Source of the DNA: Nitrospiraceae bacterium | Lineage (GTDB): Bacteria; Nitrospirota; Nitrospiria; Nitrospirales; Nitrospiraceae | Reading direction: 5' to 3' | DNA length: 5,359 bases | NCBI GenBank assembly: GCA_025934615.1 | Contig: JAICXS010000175.1 | Coordinates: forward strand, 1 to 5,359 | Shown here: positions 5,344 through 5,359 of the stretch, piece after piece | Layout: the number at the start of each line of letters is the position of its first letter | How positions within the stretch are numbered: position 1 is the first letter of the stretch | The notes under the pieces: model-generated | Databases searched by the model: none | What the model was told of the DNA's origin: nothing | What the model saw: only the letters and a program-made list of their open reading frames with translations | Program-made: the position numbers and the translations under genes

Positions 5344-5359
5344 GGAGCCTTGAGGCTCC
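5344..5359 (+). terminator. Probable terminator hairpin of the oxidase gene, cut by the window end
   Basis: GGAGCC (5344-5349) and GGCTCC (5354-5359) form a GC-rich stem with a TTGA loop, 28 bases after the stop codon. The left arm is preceded by three more G (5341-5343), so the stem may continue beyond the window. The T-run that would confirm a factor-independent terminator would lie outside. Confidence 0.6.

Noticed and set aside
1..5359. CRISPR array, tRNA, rRNA, insertion sequence or attachment site
   Set aside because: No regularly spaced direct repeats, no tRNA-like fold, no transposase fragment and no terminal repeats were seen. The internal repetition is at protein level only.

Overview
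This window is almost filled by one very large gene. A 1619-codon reading frame on the + strand encodes a secreted multicopper oxidase of the large, six-cupredoxin-domain kind (ceruloplasmin/MnxG-like). To its left is a 365-base intergenic region. At the extreme left edge are the first 30 codons of a divergent gene on the - strand, which look like the N-terminus of an APC-superfamily (KimA/YdaO-like) permease. The right edge cuts through a hairpin that is probably the oxidase gene's terminator.

Organism: a Gram-negative bacterium of moderately high GC, using Shine-Dalgarno start sites and exporting the oxidase to the periplasm. The protein style (very large multicopper oxidase next to an APC permease) reminds me most of Nitrospira and relatives (Nitrospirota). 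That is recognition from memory, not proof, and no rRNA or marker gene is present to confirm it.

Layout: 1-91 (-) partial permease, with a possible extended -10 element placed so that its mRNA may be leaderless. 92-456 intergenic, with a perfect 12-base palindrome (183-194), a nested inverted repeat (196-238), a good sigma70-like promoter for the oxidase (272-300), a leader of about 150 bases and a strong ribosome binding site (442-449). 457-5316 (+) the oxidase. 5344-5359 the hairpin.

The main result comes from aligning the protein with itself. After a Sec signal peptide and a Met/His-rich segment it consists of three related two-cupredoxin units. Each starts with a CP..A..(K/R).(Y/F)N motif, has a second Cys in a (G/Y)DC motif, and carries an (I/L)N(Y/F)R(S/A)EP motif. 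Only one complete copper site can be assembled. Domain 2 supplies the type 1 copper ligands (H442, C519, H524, M529) and half of the trinuclear ligands (H445, H447, H518, H520). Domain 3, the first domain of the next unit, supplies the other half (H819, H821, H950, H952). Equivalent positions in domains 4, 5 and 6 have lost their ligands, while domain 1 keeps three of four (H236, H238, H284, with Y286 in place of the fourth). The protein thus resembles a fused trimer of two-domain oxidases in which one of three inter-unit active sites survives. Its substrate cannot be read from sequence; Mn(II), Fe(II) and Cu(I) are the reasonable candidates.
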